Made by a program: the position numbers and the translations under genes
Shown: piece after piece, positions 1 to 5,504 of the stretch
Layout: each line of letters opens with the position of its first letter
Numbering within the stretch: position 1 is the first letter of the stretch
The notes under the pieces: model-generated
Databases searched by the model: none
Seen by the model: only the letters and a program-made list of their open reading frames with translations
Told to the model about the DNA's origin: nothing
Origin: Draconibacterium sp.
GTDB lineage: Bacteria; Bacteroidota; Bacteroidia; Bacteroidales; Prolixibacteraceae
Assembly: GCA_030595485.1 (NCBI GenBank)
Contig: JAUVDE010000217.1
Location: 1-6,092 of the forward strand
Length of the DNA stretch: 6,092 nucleotides
Reading direction: 5' to 3'

Positions 1-555
1 ACCCGAAACTGTCGCAAAGGTATTCGTATAAATTCCTGATTCTGTATAAATCGCTCCGTTCCACTCGTATGAATCACAAGCTGTAACAATTTCTTCAGTT
101 GATTCAGATTCGGTGATTGTTAAATCTAAAGTTACTACTGAGTCACATCCGGCTGCATTTGTTAAAGTAAAAGTTGCTGTGTTGTTGTTTGATGTGTAGG
201 TGTTTCCGTCAATCCAGGTGTAAGTATTACATGCGGTTTGAACGTCTGTTCCTGATGTTGATTCGGTGATTGTTAAATCTAAAGTTACTATTGAATCACA
301 TCCGGCTGCATTTGTTAATGTAAAAGTTGCGGTGTTGTTGCTGGCGGTGTAAGTGTTTCCGTCAATCCACGTGAAAGTGTTACAAGCTGTTTGAATGTCT
401 GTTCCTGAAGTTGCAGTATTGATTGTCAAATCTAAAGTTACGATTGAATCACATCCGGCTGCATTTGTTAATGTAAAAGTTGCTGTGTTGTTGTTTGATG
501 TGTAAGTATTTCCGTCAATCCAGGTGTAAGTGTTACATGCGGTTTGAACATCTGT
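1..555 (-). repeat. Tandem 153-bp (51-residue) coding repeats, three full plus one partial
   Basis: Units run 555-403, 402-250 and 249-97, with a diverged partial unit at 96-1. The spacing is exactly 153 bases each time, so the frame is kept. Each full unit starts TD(V/I)QTACNT(Y/F)TWIDG and includes TNAAGCDS(I/V)VTLDLTI, with two cysteines at unit positions 7 and 35 that could form one disulfide per module. By hand count over the first 135 bases, units 1 and 3 differ at 9 positions, units 1 and 2 at 14, and units 2 and 3 at 15. Differences are often synonymous. The fourth unit keeps TACDSY.W and YT but has a shorter, different middle. Confidence 0.95.
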
Positions 556-1503
556 GCTTATACTACTAGGCTCTACATATATTGTGGCATACTTAGATTT
601 TAGAATTACAATTCCTGCATCATCACAGATGATATTTTTATTAACCACAAGAGCTCTGAAAATTGTTGTTTCGGTTAAATTGGAAGCCGTATATACATTT
701 GATATATTATCAATATCAATCCAGTTTAAACCATTATCCGTGGTCGATTGCCATCCAACGATTGTTCCATCATAGTCGTTTAATGTTAAAAGTGTACTAT
801 TATTTTCGGCACAAACTTTTGAAATTTCTGGTGCCAAATTCCCCCCTAAACCAATACCAAATCCTACAATTTCCTGATAACAAACCGAAGAGTTAATATT
901 TCCTCCAGAAAACGAAATGTATCTTGCTAGGTTTATCACATTGTAAGCATCTGCTGTACAGATATCCTTAAACAACGAAATACCAATCAAAACCTCAAAG
1001 AACTTCCCATCATTGCCATTGTAATTACCTATTGCTGCATGAACATCTGCATTTTTATCTTCGAATAATTCACTACCATTCCAACTAAAAACCTTTACTG
1101 AGCCATTTTTTACGTTAACCTCTAATACAATTTCAGCTCCTCCAACATGATAAACGGTATCGTACGTTTCCGTTTGCAGACCAGTTTGAGGATCATTATC
1201 TGTATCCAGGTACATGCGAAAGATTGCGCTTCCACTGTTACCATTATGAAAACCCAAAAGTAAGTCTGATTGAGCAGTTGTTGTAGCCCAAATTTTTTCA
1301 ACCTGACAAGTTGAAGAAGCATTGGTATTAACTAATATATTTTGAGATTCCTCATATTCTGCCAATGTGAAATTCCCATCCAGAATTTGAGCTTGCCCTG
1401 CTGTTGTCACTACCAAAATAATGAACAAGGCAATTATGATCCCCTGCAAACGATTTGTTTGCTTTAAATTAATTTTTGTTTTGTTCAATTTAGAAACGTA
1501 CAT
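1..1503 (-). CDS. Large secreted repeat protein (adhesin-like), 5' part; runs off the left edge
   Basis: The frame is open from an ATG at 1503 to base 1, giving 501 residues without a stop, so the C-terminus lies outside the window. Residues 1-38 form a Sec signal peptide: a basic start, a hydrophobic stretch GIIIALFIILVV and likely cleavage after GQA-38. Residues about 39-220 form a globular domain I do not recognise; it contains an acidic segment (YLDTDNDPQTG) and could be a carbohydrate-binding-like beta-sandwich, though that is a guess. Residues about 224-310 look like a bacterial Ig-like domain, with a 'W.STTDNGLNW.DI' core and 'YTASNLTETTIFRALV'. Residues 317-469 are three 51-residue repeats, and 470-501 begin a diverged fourth. 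Such proteins in Bacteroidota are usually very long and end in a type IX secretion tail; no such tail can be seen here. The likely role is surface attachment or matrix building. The gene is divergent from mscS across a long spacer. The reading frame is certain; the function is not. Confidence 0.9.
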   Translation of the reverse strand, partial: MYVSKLNKTKINLKQTNRLQGIIIALFIILVVTTAGQAQILDGNFTLAEYEESQNILVNTNASSTCQVEKIWATTTAQSDLLLGFHNGNSGSAIFRMYLDTDNDPQTGLQTETYDTVYHVGGAEIVLEVNVKNGSVKVFSWNGSELFEDKNADVHAAIGNYNGNDGKFFEVLIGISLFKDICTADAYNVINLARYISFSGGNINSSVCYQEIVGFGIGLGGNLAPEISKVCAENNSTLLTLNDYDGTIVGWQSTTDNGLNWIDIDNISNVYTASNLTETTIFRALVVNKNIICDDAGIVILKSKYATIYVEPSSISTDVQTACNTYTWIDGNTYTSNNNTATFTLTNAAGCDSIVTLDLTINTATSGTDIQTACNTFTWIDGNTYTASNNTATFTLTNAAGCDSIVTLDLTITESTSGTDVQTACNTYTWIDGNTYTSNNNTATFTLTNAAGCDSVVTLDLTITESESTEEIVTACDSYEWNGAIYTESGIYTNTFATVSG

Positions 1504-1557
1504 ATTATCTTTCTTTTACCAAGAAACGATACAATATGTTAAGAAAATCTTTTTAGT

Positions 1558-1630
1558 ATTTGATATCGCCTGATTGTCCAAAATGAGAATCGGGTTTGCG
1601 TGATCTCATTAAAACAGGCATGTATCAAAT
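1558..1630. repeat. Long imperfect inverted repeat / potential stem-loop
   Basis: Three blocks pair in order: ATTTGATA (1558-1565) with TATCAAAT (1623-1630), GCCTG (1568-1572) with CAGGC (1615-1619), and AATGAGA (1582-1588) with TCTCATT (1604-1610). That is 20 perfect pairs around a 15-base loop, with small internal bulges. It lies 55 bases upstream of the start codon of the secreted repeat protein. On the plus strand it is followed by eight Ts (1634-1641), terminator-like, but no plus-strand gene precedes it. It may be a leader-RNA hairpin or operator for the minus-strand gene, or a remnant of a small palindromic element. Confidence 0.7.
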
Positions 1631-1910
1631 CAGTTTTTTTTCACCTGATAATACTTTTAATTTGATTTCCTTTTTTCATTTATTGCGTCCTTGTGTTGTG
1701 TTTAAAATTCTGTATATAAGCGTGCAAACTTTTAGACAAACAATATGCCAAAATCCACAACCTATTGACATTATGACTCTTACGCAACTCAACACAAGTC
1801 AAATACTGGCCCATTGTGGGACATTGTTTTTCAATTTATGCACAATATCATATATTTTTCAATTTTGGGAAACTAAAAAAGGCTTTCAAAAAATGACAAA
1901 TGATTCAAGT

Positions 1911-1923
1911 TTTAGTGACTAAA
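1911..1923. promoter_or_regulatory. 13-base perfect palindrome upstream of mscS
   Basis: TTTAGT-G-ACTAAA has six-base arms around one central base, about 113 bases before the mscS start. It could be a regulator site, but arms this short in AT-rich DNA may arise by chance. Confidence 0.25.
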
Positions 1924-2003
1924 GCGCACATATTATTTGTAAACTCAAAAGACCAAAAATCCCTTGAATAGTTAAGCCTGTGGAAAAGAAGAATATTTTT
2001 TTG

Positions 2004-2011
2004 TAAATTTA
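2004..2011 (+). promoter_or_regulatory. Possible Bacteroidota-type -7 element for mscS
   Basis: TAAATTTA matches seven of eight positions of the TAnnTTTG -7 consensus used by the Bacteroidota primary sigma factor. It would place transcription start some 15-20 bases before the mscS ATG. No clear TTTG-type -33 element sits at the expected distance, so this is tentative. Confidence 0.25.
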
Positions 2012-2036
2012 TGACATAACTTCGGAACGAACTACT

Positions 2037-2939
2037 ATGAACGAACTGAGTACGATTATAACTGAAAATACCGGATTGGCCGTTGAAACTCAACAGAAAA
2101 TTCTAATCTCTCTAATCGTTGTTATTGTGCTTTCGCTTTTCCGTTTGATGGTATTACGCCTTGTTTGGCGACAAACCCACAATGTAAAAACGCGCTACCA
2201 ATGGAAACGCACCCTATCATTTATTACTCCATTTATTGGTTTTGTATTTATTGGTGCAGTTTGGCTTCCTGTTTTTGAAGAATTCGGAACTTTCCTAGGC
2301 TTATTCACTGCGGGTATTGCCATTGCCTTAAAAGATCCACTAACCAACTTAGCCGGCTGGTTTTTTATTCTTTTCCGAAAACCTTTTTCGGTAGGCGACC
2401 GTGTCCAGATTGGTCCAAACACCGGCGATATTATCGACGTACGTCCTTTTCAATTCACCATGCTTGAAATTGGGAATTGGGTGGAAGCTGACCAAAGCAC
2501 CGGGCGAATAATTCATTTACCCAATGGTAAAGTTTTTTCTGAACCACAAGCCAATTACAGTTCAGGCTTTGAATACATTTGGAATGAAATAAAAGTAAAT
2601 ATAACCTTTGAAAGCAATTGGGAGAAAGCAAAAACTATCCTGGAAGACATTATCAAAAAACATTCGGCAGATGTTGAAATAAGTGCCAAAAAAGAAATTC
2701 TAGAAGCGAGTAAAAATTACATGATTTACTACAAACATCTAACTCCTATTGTATATACTGACGTCAAAGAATTTGGTGTGCGCTTAACCGTTCGCTATTT
2801 ATGTAATCCAAGACAAAGACGAGGTTCGGAGAATGAAATTTGGCAAAAGACACTACGCGCTTTTAATGCCGATGCTAATATTAATTTTGCTTACCCAACT
2901 ACTCGATTTTACAAATCCGGAGAATCAGCAGATTTTTAG
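2037..2939 (+). CDS. Small-conductance mechanosensitive channel (MscS family)
   Basis: This inner-membrane channel should open under membrane tension to release solutes during osmotic downshock. The 300-residue length is close to that of classical short MscS proteins. Predicted membrane helices lie at about 21-41 and 59-80. The pore helix and family signature follow at about 84-120: GLFTAGIAIALKDPLTNLAG, then FRKPFSVGDRVQIG, which is the entry to the cytosolic beta-domain. 'IIHLPNGKVFSEPQANYS' (158-175) matches the conserved 'PN' segment, and the C-terminus keeps the typical 'INFAYPTTRFY' ending (282-292). The pore helix lacks the Gly/Ala alternation of E. coli MscS, with Thr, Lys and Asp in it, so gating may differ. 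A 9-base direct repeat (GAACGAACT at 2025 and 2039) straddles the ATG. The TAG stop overlaps the stop of the convergent lipoprotein gene. No obvious operon partner. Confidence 0.92.
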   Translation: MNELSTIITENTGLAVETQQKILISLIVVIVLSLFRLMVLRLVWRQTHNVKTRYQWKRTLSFITPFIGFVFIGAVWLPVFEEFGTFLGLFTAGIAIALKDPLTNLAGWFFILFRKPFSVGDRVQIGPNTGDIIDVRPFQFTMLEIGNWVEADQSTGRIIHLPNGKVFSEPQANYSSGFEYIWNEIKVNITFESNWEKAKTILEDIIKKHSADVEISAKKEILEASKNYMIYYKHLTPIVYTDVKEFGVRLTVRYLCNPRQRRGSENEIWQKTLRAFNADANINFAYPTTRFYKSGESADF

Positions 2940-3559
2940 TTGACTATTTTTTGAACTTCTAAAATCCAACCTGCTTCTCCGGCAATTAATTGGTATTCAA
3001 CTGTTCGTGTTCCTCCTGTTGCATTGGCATTCGAATCGCCTTCCTTAAATACCGGGAATGAGTTAAACAACTTCCCTTCTTCAACTTTAAACGAATTATG
3101 CCCCATAAATCCTTCAAACAAACCACCCTTTTCTTTTTGTTTCTCTGAAATTGGCCGAACATAAACAGGTGTTGCACTTTTGTCTTTATTCGAAGCTAAT
3201 CCATAAATACTTGCGTACGACCCCGAACCGGCACTTTGGGTAACAAGGTATATTTCTTCAAATCCATTGTTATCCAAATCAGCCAGAAAGATATCCTTAA
3301 GCGGATCGGTGTTTTCAATTCGGTGAACGTTATTAACGGCAGTAAATTTTTGGGGAGAAATCGTAATAGTACAAATACTGGCGCCTGCAGAATGATCGAC
3401 TTCAACCACAAACACCTTTCCCGATTGTGTTTTAAACTCCTTCACTATCAATTTACCCTCACCTTTAGTACTGTTCTCCACAGGCTTACTCGGCCTATTA
3501 CAGGCTATGCTAACAATTAAAATTAGCAAGCTTATACCTATTTTAAGATTATAACTCAT
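2936..3559 (-). CDS. Lipoprotein resembling periplasmic inhibitors of I-type lysozyme (PliI-like)
   Basis: The 207-residue product starts with a short hydrophobic signal ending in a lipobox, SIAC, with Cys20 as the lipidation site. A Ser/Lys/Gly-rich linker follows (21-35), then one domain of about 165 residues. Key features are an acidic DLDNNG turn (94-99), which resembles a calcium-binding loop, running into QSAGSGSYASIYG (108-120), then GFMGHNSF (150-157) and a C-terminal block with EGDSNANATGGTR and YQLIAGEAGW. From memory this arrangement matches the PliI family, in which an SGxY-type loop enters the lysozyme active site; SGSY is at 112-115 here. If correct, it guards peptidoglycan against invertebrate-type or competitor lysozymes. 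Being larger than the roughly 130-residue classical PliI and lipid-anchored are the odd points. It is convergent with mscS and divergent from the thioredoxin gene, so probably monocistronic. The lipoprotein call is firm; the inhibitor role is inferred. Confidence 0.6.
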   Translation of the reverse strand: MSYNLKIGISLLILIVSIACNRPSKPVENSTKGEGKLIVKEFKTQSGKVFVVEVDHSAGASICTITISPQKFTAVNNVHRIENTDPLKDIFLADLDNNGFEEIYLVTQSAGSGSYASIYGLASNKDKSATPVYVRPISEKQKEKGGLFEGFMGHNSFKVEEGKLFNSFPVFKEGDSNANATGGTRTVEYQLIAGEAGWILEVQKIVN

Positions 3560-3674
3560 ACCTTTAATTACACTATTCTTGTGTCGAAACTATTAATTAT
3601 TAAACGGAGAGCATCTATATTTTCAATTAAAAACTGTTAAAGGGTAAAACATTTTTACAAATAATGAGTTATAA
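3549..3674. repeat. 11-base inverted repeat framing the divergent promoter region
   Basis: TTATAACTCAT (3549-3559) and ATGAGTTATAA (3664-3674) are perfect inverted copies 104 bases apart. The left copy, read on the minus strand, is the first 11 bases of the lipoprotein gene. The right copy lies 46 bases before the chosen thioredoxin start. It may be a paired regulator site, a duplicated 5' end, or chance. Confidence 0.45.
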
Positions 3675-3684
3675 GTATCTATTT

Positions 3685-3700
3685 ATCCAGATATTTGGAT
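3685..3700 (+). promoter_or_regulatory. 16-base near-palindrome before the thioredoxin gene
   Basis: ATCCAGAT followed directly by ATTTGGAT is symmetric at seven of eight pairs, and the eighth is a G-T wobble in RNA. It ends 20 bases before the ATG at 3721 and includes GATATTTG, a near match to the TAnnTTTG -7 element. An operator overlapping the operon promoter is plausible but unproven. Confidence 0.3.
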
Positions 3701-3720
3701 GCTATTTACAATTAAACAAT

Positions 3721-4179
3721 ATGAAAAATACTATAAGCATAAAAAACAAGCTAATGGTTATGCTAATGTTGCTTACCATTTCAGTAGGTGCTTTTGCACA
3801 AGATTGGCAAACCGATTTTAATAAATCGAAAGAATTAGCAGCTGCTGAAAACAAAACTATAGTTCTGGTTTTTGCTGGTTCCGACTGGTGTGCTCCCTGT
3901 ATGAAACTTGAAAAGGAAATTTGGGAATCGGAAGCTTTTAAAGCTTATGCAAAAGACCATTACATTATGCAAAAAGCCGATTTCCCGCGTAAAAAGAAAA
4001 ATCAGGTTGAAAGCGAGCAAGTTAAAATTAACAAACAGTTAGCGGAAAAATACAACCCGAAAGGCTATTTCCCCTTTGTTGCTGTTATTGATAAAAATGG
4101 AAAAGTAATGGGAGAAACAGGTTACAAAAAAATGACACCTGAAGAATACATTAAACACCTCAATTCGTTTATCAACTAA
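3721..4179 (+). CDS. Exported thioredoxin-fold protein with CAPC motif
   Basis: A start at 3721 gives 152 residues with a clean Sec signal peptide (MKNTISIKNK, then a Leu/Met-rich core, cleavage after GAFA-26). An in-frame ATG at 3664 would add 19 residues ahead of the signal and is less likely. The mature part follows a thioredoxin_7 / DsbD-gamma-like plan: a first strand TIVLVFAGSDW (46-56), the active site C57-A-P-C60, a helix MKLEKEIW, and the cis-proline loop YFPFVAVID (116-124) with Pro118. The segment KKKNQVESEQVKINKQLAEKYN (91-112) is a charged helix common in this subfamily. It should act in the periplasm as a disulfide reductant or isomerase. Its stop overlaps the ApbE start (TAATG), so translation is probably coupled. 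The vicinal cysteines of the downstream DUF4266 lipoprotein are an attractive substrate, but that is inference. Confidence 0.9.
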   Translation: MKNTISIKNKLMVMLMLLTISVGAFAQDWQTDFNKSKELAAAENKTIVLVFAGSDWCAPCMKLEKEIWESEAFKAYAKDHYIMQKADFPRKKKNQVESEQVKINKQLAEKYNPKGYFPFVAVIDKNGKVMGETGYKKMTPEEYIKHLNSFIN

Positions 4180-5165
4180 TGCAAAAATACATAACTGCAA
4201 TATTAGTCTTAGTTCTAATCGGTTTTCAGGTTTTCGCCGAACAGCCTTTTAAGCGGAGCCTAAAGTTAATGGGATCCCGTTTCGAAATAACTGTTGTGGC
4301 CAACAATCAGACTGAAGCAGATGCTTACATCGATATAGCAGTTACTGAAATTACCCGTATCGAAAACCTCATCTCATCGTGGGATACTGAATCCGAAACT
4401 TCAGCAATTAATAAGAATGCAGGTAGTAAGGCCGTAAAAGTTTCACCTGAACTTTTCATGCTGATTGAACGTGCTACGAAGATTTCGCAGCTTACCGATG
4501 GGGCTTTTGATATTAGTTATGCATCGATGGATCGCATTTGGAAATTTGATGGTAGCATGACAGCCATGCCCTCCGAAGAAACCATAAAAGCTTCGGTAGC
4601 TAAAGTTGGATTTCATAACATTGAGCTAAATAAAACGCATTCTACTGTTTATCTGAAAAAGGCTGGAATGAAAATTGGGTTTGGAGGAATTGGCAAAGGT
4701 TACGCTGCCGATAAAGCCAAATCTTTGCTCACAAAAGAAGGTGTATCAGCGGGCATTATAAATGCTTCGGGCGATATGAACACCTGGGGCAAACAACCCA
4801 ACGGAGAGTTTTGGAAGGTAGCCATTACCAACCCCATGAACAAAAATAAAGCCTATGCGCTTTTACCTATAACAGAGGGTGCCGTAGTAACTTCGGGCGA
4901 CTACGAAAAATATGTAAATTTTAAAGGCAAACGTTATGCACACATTATCGACCCGCGAACAGGTTATCCGGCAACTGGAATTATTAGTGCTACCGTTTTT
5001 GCTCCACAAGCCGAATTAGCCGATGCTCTGGCAACTTCAGTTTTTGTAATGGGCATCGAAGCCGGTATCGACCGTATCAATCAGCTCCCAAAAATCGAGT
5101 GTATTATTATCGATGACAAAGGGAATATTCATAAAAGTAAAAACATTAAAATAGAAACAGAATAA
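4179..5165 (+). CDS. apbE: FAD:protein FMN transferase (ApbE/Ftp family)
   Basis: ApbE enzymes use FAD and Mg2+ to attach FMN through a phosphoester bond to Thr or Ser of exported proteins. The 328 residues begin with a signal peptide (cleavage after QVFA-20; no lipobox, so soluble or membrane-associated in the periplasm). Family motifs appear in order: LMGSRFEITVVA (30-41), ISSWDTESETSAIN (65-78), TDGAFDISYASMDRIWKF (106-123), GFGGIGKGYAADKA (167-180), NASGDMNTWG (195-204), TSGDYEKY (238-245), HIIDPRTGYPA (255-265) and ADALATSVFVMG (281-292). The Mg2+-site Asp282 and Thr286 are present, so the enzyme looks active. The usual NAGGD reads NASGD here, a mild variant. Length is normal. The ATG overlaps the thioredoxin stop by one base. 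No Rnf, Nqr or FMN-binding-domain partner is visible, so its target is probably in or near this operon. Confidence 0.95.
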   Translation: MQKYITAILVLVLIGFQVFAEQPFKRSLKLMGSRFEITVVANNQTEADAYIDIAVTEITRIENLISSWDTESETSAINKNAGSKAVKVSPELFMLIERATKISQLTDGAFDISYASMDRIWKFDGSMTAMPSEETIKASVAKVGFHNIELNKTHSTVYLKKAGMKIGFGGIGKGYAADKAKSLLTKEGVSAGIINASGDMNTWGKQPNGEFWKVAITNPMNKNKAYALLPITEGAVVTSGDYEKYVNFKGKRYAHIIDPRTGYPATGIISATVFAPQAELADALATSVFVMGIEAGIDRINQLPKIECIIIDDKGNIHKSKNIKIETE

Positions 5166-5175
5166 ACGTTTTGCT

Positions 5176-5203
5176 CGGAAGACCGAAGTCAGAAGACGGA
5201 AGA
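5176..5203 (+). repeat. Degenerate heptanucleotide tandem repeat
   Basis: Four adjoining 7-mers, CGGAAGA, CCGAAGT, CAGAAGA and CGGAAGA, share the pattern C-N-GAAG-(A/T). They sit 10 bases after the apbE stop, in the 78-base gap before the DUF4266 gene. Purine-rich GAAG heptads of this kind recur in intergenic DNA of Bacteroidota as I remember it. The role is unknown; it could affect mRNA stability or be a neutral repeat. Confidence 0.7.
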
Positions 5204-5243
5204 AAAAAATCAGAACAATTAAAAAGCAAAAAATAATAACACA

Positions 5244-5459
5244 ATGAAGAAAGAATTATTATTCCTGGCCGGAGCAGTCTTGCTGTTACTCGGCTCATGC
5301 ACCGTTGTAAAGGAATACGAAAAAGTAAACATAAACGACAAAGACATGGCACTGAACGACCGTAGCATTGACAAGTTTCATACAACTTTTCAGTCGTATC
5401 GCGAAGCGGCGTCGGGAGCAAACGGAGGAAAAACCGGAGGCGGTTGTGGGTGTAATTAA
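5244..5459 (+). CDS. DUF4266 small lipoprotein with C-terminal Cys-Gly-Cys
   Basis: This is a 71-residue lipoprotein. Its signal MKKELLFLAGAVLLLLGSC ends in a lipobox with Cys19 as the lipidated residue, leaving a mature peptide of only 53 residues. The middle (20-53) is charged, with VKEYEKVNINDKDMALND and a short FHTTFQSYREA segment. It ends in a glycine-rich tail, GANGGKTGGGCGCN (58-71), with Cys68 and Cys70. The lipobox, short charged core and GGGCGCN ending are the hallmarks of DUF4266 as I know it. The family has no established function. The CGC tail suggests a metal-binding or thiol-exchange site at the end of a flexible arm. Its position between apbE and a DUF3570 gene and downstream of an exported thioredoxin supports a joint role. 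The start is preceded by an A-rich leader, AAATAATAACACA, much like that of the next gene. Identification is confident; the role is unknown. Confidence 0.88.
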   Translation: MKKELLFLAGAVLLLLGSCTVVKEYEKVNINDKDMALNDRSIDKFHTTFQSYREAASGANGGKTGGGCGCN

Positions 5460-5471
5460 CGCCCCTCTTAA

Positions 5472-5488
5472 TCTCCCCAAAGGGGAGA
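5472..5488 (+). repeat. Strong hairpin between the DUF4266 and DUF3570 genes
   Basis: TCTCCCC (5472-5478) pairs perfectly with GGGGAGA (5482-5488) around an AAA loop. There is no following T-run, so it is not a classic intrinsic terminator; it is followed by an A-rich stretch leading to the next start at 5505. It could be an mRNA processing or stabilising element that sets different levels of the two proteins. The surrounding C-rich text (GCCCCTCTTAATCTCCCC) resembles a dispersed repeat I recall from Bacteroidota genomes. Confidence 0.7.
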
Positions 5489-5504
5489 AATAAAATAATA
5501 AACA

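Larger units (their letters stand above)
1504..2036. other. Long divergent intergenic region, no convincing gene
   Basis: This 533-base spacer separates the start of the secreted repeat protein from the start of mscS, so it should hold promoters for both. It is AT-rich with runs of T and A. A 108-codon open frame on the plus strand (1596-1922) is probably chance: the peptide is rich in Phe, Ile and Thr, has no recognisable motif or signal peptide, and its start lies inside an inverted repeat. I see no tRNA, other structured RNA gene or mobile-element end. The visible structures are the inverted repeat at 1558-1630 and a 13-base palindrome at 1911-1923, listed separately. Confidence 0.7.

Noticed and set aside
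1..555. CRISPR-like array because of regularly spaced repeats
   Set aside because: The 153-base units are contiguous, in frame and translate to a conserved protein module with no unique spacers.
554..896. Two plus-strand frames of 73 and 77 codons
   Set aside because: They lie antisense to the Ig-like domain of the open minus-strand repeat-protein gene and are shadows of it.
1596..1922. 108-codon plus-strand open frame in the spacer before mscS
   Set aside because: Phe/Ile/Thr-rich chance composition, no motif or signal, start inside an inverted repeat, and no leader resembling the other genes.
3664..3720. Upstream ATG that would extend the thioredoxin protein by 19 residues
   Set aside because: The signal peptide begins properly at the ATG at 3721; the extension would put a second hydrophobic segment in front of it and resembles translated leader DNA.
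5472..5488. Intrinsic terminator after the DUF4266 gene
   Set aside because: The hairpin is strong but is followed by A-rich sequence rather than a T-run, and the next operon gene starts 17 bases later.
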